Origin: Verrucomicrobia bacterium TMED56
GTDB taxonomy: Bacteria; Verrucomicrobiota; Verrucomicrobiia; Opitutales; Seribacteraceae
NCBI GenBank assembly: GCA_002167265.1
Contig: NHDJ01000116.1
Coordinates: 2,726-9,053, forward strand
DNA length: 6,328 nt
Direction of reading: 5' to 3'
Part shown: piece after piece, positions 5,503 through 6,328 of the stretch
Layout of the letters: each line of letters starts with the position of its first letter
Position numbering within the stretch: the first letter of the stretch is position 1
The notes under the pieces: model-generated
The model's input: the letters and a program-made list of their open reading frames with translations, nothing else
Told to the model about the DNA's origin: nothing
The model's database searches: none
Translations under genes and position numbers: made by a program

Positions 5503-6328
5503 TGAAAAAAATATCGCTTTTGCTAAATATTATTGCTTTTTGTGCGTCTGCATTTGCATCGTTTCATCTAATTAACGAAATTTCTTTTATAGAAACTCAA
5601 ATAAAATCGGTTCAATCCCTCGAGTCAGAAGTAAAGCAAGCGGAAGAGGAGCGAAAAAACAAGAACAAGGAACATGCTAGCCGTTATTCAATTGAAAGAG
5701 CAAAAAATCAAGCATTGGAAGAGGAGAAGTTCGAGTCCGAAAAAGAGCTCGCAACTCAGAAATTAGTAATGGAAAGAGCCCACTCTGAAATTACAGAAAT
5801 AGAAGAAGACAATAATGCACTTTTAAAAAGTATTGAAGAAGCAAAACTCGAGCTTCTCAGAACGAAGAAAACTATCCAGGATACCATTGATGAAAGCAAG
5901 TTGGTTTCCATCGAAATTCCACAACTTCGGCAAAGAAAGGATGATATTGCTTTTGCCATTAAACAAACCTCTTTGGAAGCGGATCAAATTTCTTTAGACT
6001 TGGAGGCTTATTCTGAGGAAACTGCATATCTCAAAGAACATTATGAAAATGTGGTAAAAGCCCTGTTTCGCGATAAAAGTTCTAGAAACTGGCTGGAGAA
6101 AGGAGAATTTATAAAAATTACTTACATGAGCATAGATTTGAAAAATGGTGTGCTTGGACTGCCTGTAGGTCAAGAGCATGGAATTGCCAAAAACAAAGTT
6201 TTTGCGGTGTACGATAGGGACGAAGAAATATGCAAGCTCAGGATTACTCACGCTGAAATGAAAAAGTCCGTTGGGGCTATTATTCCACTCATTGGAGAAC
6301 CTTGTGGTACGATGTACTTAAAATCTTT
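5502..6328 (+). CDS. Membrane-anchored or secreted coiled-coil protein, 3' end cut by window edge
   Basis: The frame is open from the ATG at 5502 to the right edge (275 codons plus 2 nt, no stop), so the C-terminus is missing. The first 24 residues (MKKISLLLNIIAFCASAF...) are a signal peptide or uncleaved signal anchor; an AFA-S junction at 17-20 could be cleaved by signal peptidase. Residues about 28-185 are charged and heptad-like (EVKQAEEERKNK; IEEAKLELLRTKKTIQD), read as a long coiled coil, interrupted by Pro140 in IEIPQLRQR. From about 203 the character changes to a compact beta-rich domain: IKITYMSIDLKNGVLGLPVG (204-223), GIAKNKVFAVYDRD (227-240), CKLRIT (244-249), SVGAIIP (256-262). 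This 'GLPVG..HGI..N..F.VY' pattern resembles small beta-barrel modules found after coiled coils in envelope proteins, but I cannot name the family. It overlaps the lipoprotein gene by one base, the mark of coupled translation, so the two probably form a complex in the periplasm. Confidence 0.85.
   Translation, partial: MKKISLLLNIIAFCASAFASFHLINEISFIETQIKSVQSLESEVKQAEEERKNKNKEHASRYSIERAKNQALEEEKFESEKELATQKLVMERAHSEITEIEEDNNALLKSIEEAKLELLRTKKTIQDTIDESKLVSIEIPQLRQRKDDIAFAIKQTSLEADQISLDLEAYSEETAYLKEHYENVVKALFRDKSSRNWLEKGEFIKITYMSIDLKNGVLGLPVGQEHGIAKNKVFAVYDRDEEICKLRITHAEMKKSVGAIIPLIGEPCGTMYLKS

Noticed and set aside
5756..6251. Minus-strand frames at 5756-5959 and 5994-6251
   Set aside because: They oppose the open coiled-coil frame that is coupled to the lipoprotein gene; their hydrophobic look is the usual reverse reading of a charged coiled coil.

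Overview
This window looks like an ordinary chromosomal segment of a Gram-negative bacterium with an AT-leaning genome. There are no RNA genes, insertion sequences, CRISPR arrays or phage genes. A member of the Verrucomicrobiota (Opitutae/Puniceicoccales type) is my best guess. It rests on the large secreted FecR-domain protein, the lipoprotein/coiled-coil pair and the general look of the housekeeping proteins, so it is an impression and not a demonstrated assignment.

Layout: two gene groups diverge from a short intergenic region at about 2538-2622. Leftward on the minus strand are tadA (tRNA adenosine deaminase), then a Mn-type superoxide dismutase gene, then, 14 nt further on, a secreted FecR-domain protein that runs off the left edge. 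Rightward on the plus strand are infA (IF-1), cysK (cysteine synthase), dtd (D-aminoacyl-tRNA deacylase), an AAG/Mpg-type 3-methyladenine DNA glycosylase, a small lipoprotein, and a membrane-anchored or secreted coiled-coil protein that runs off the right edge. Plus-strand spacings are 6, 37, 3 and 8 nt and then a 1-nt overlap (TGATG), so this group reads as one operon with translational coupling at several junctions. Coding density is very high; no non-coding stretch exceeds about 90 nt.

How the genes fit together: tadA, infA and dtd all serve translation (wobble-inosine formation, initiation, removal of D-amino acids from tRNA). The superoxide dismutase and the alkyl-base glycosylase serve damage defence, and CysK makes cysteine. 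These functions are compatible but do not form one pathway. The envelope-directed part is at the two edges: the FecR-domain protein on the left and the lipoprotein/coiled-coil pair on the right. The two edge proteins are open to the window boundaries and are easy to miss because they have no stop (right) or a non-ATG start and no stop (left).

The best candidate for something undescribed is the overlapping lipoprotein/coiled-coil pair at 4918-6328, followed by the FecR-domain protein with its long C-terminal part of unknown function. Smaller oddities are a Glu in place of the usual Asn in the DTD catalytic motif, a basic tail of about 20 residues on IF-1, and an extended N-terminus on TadA. 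I see no evidence for a defence system or a biosynthetic cluster.
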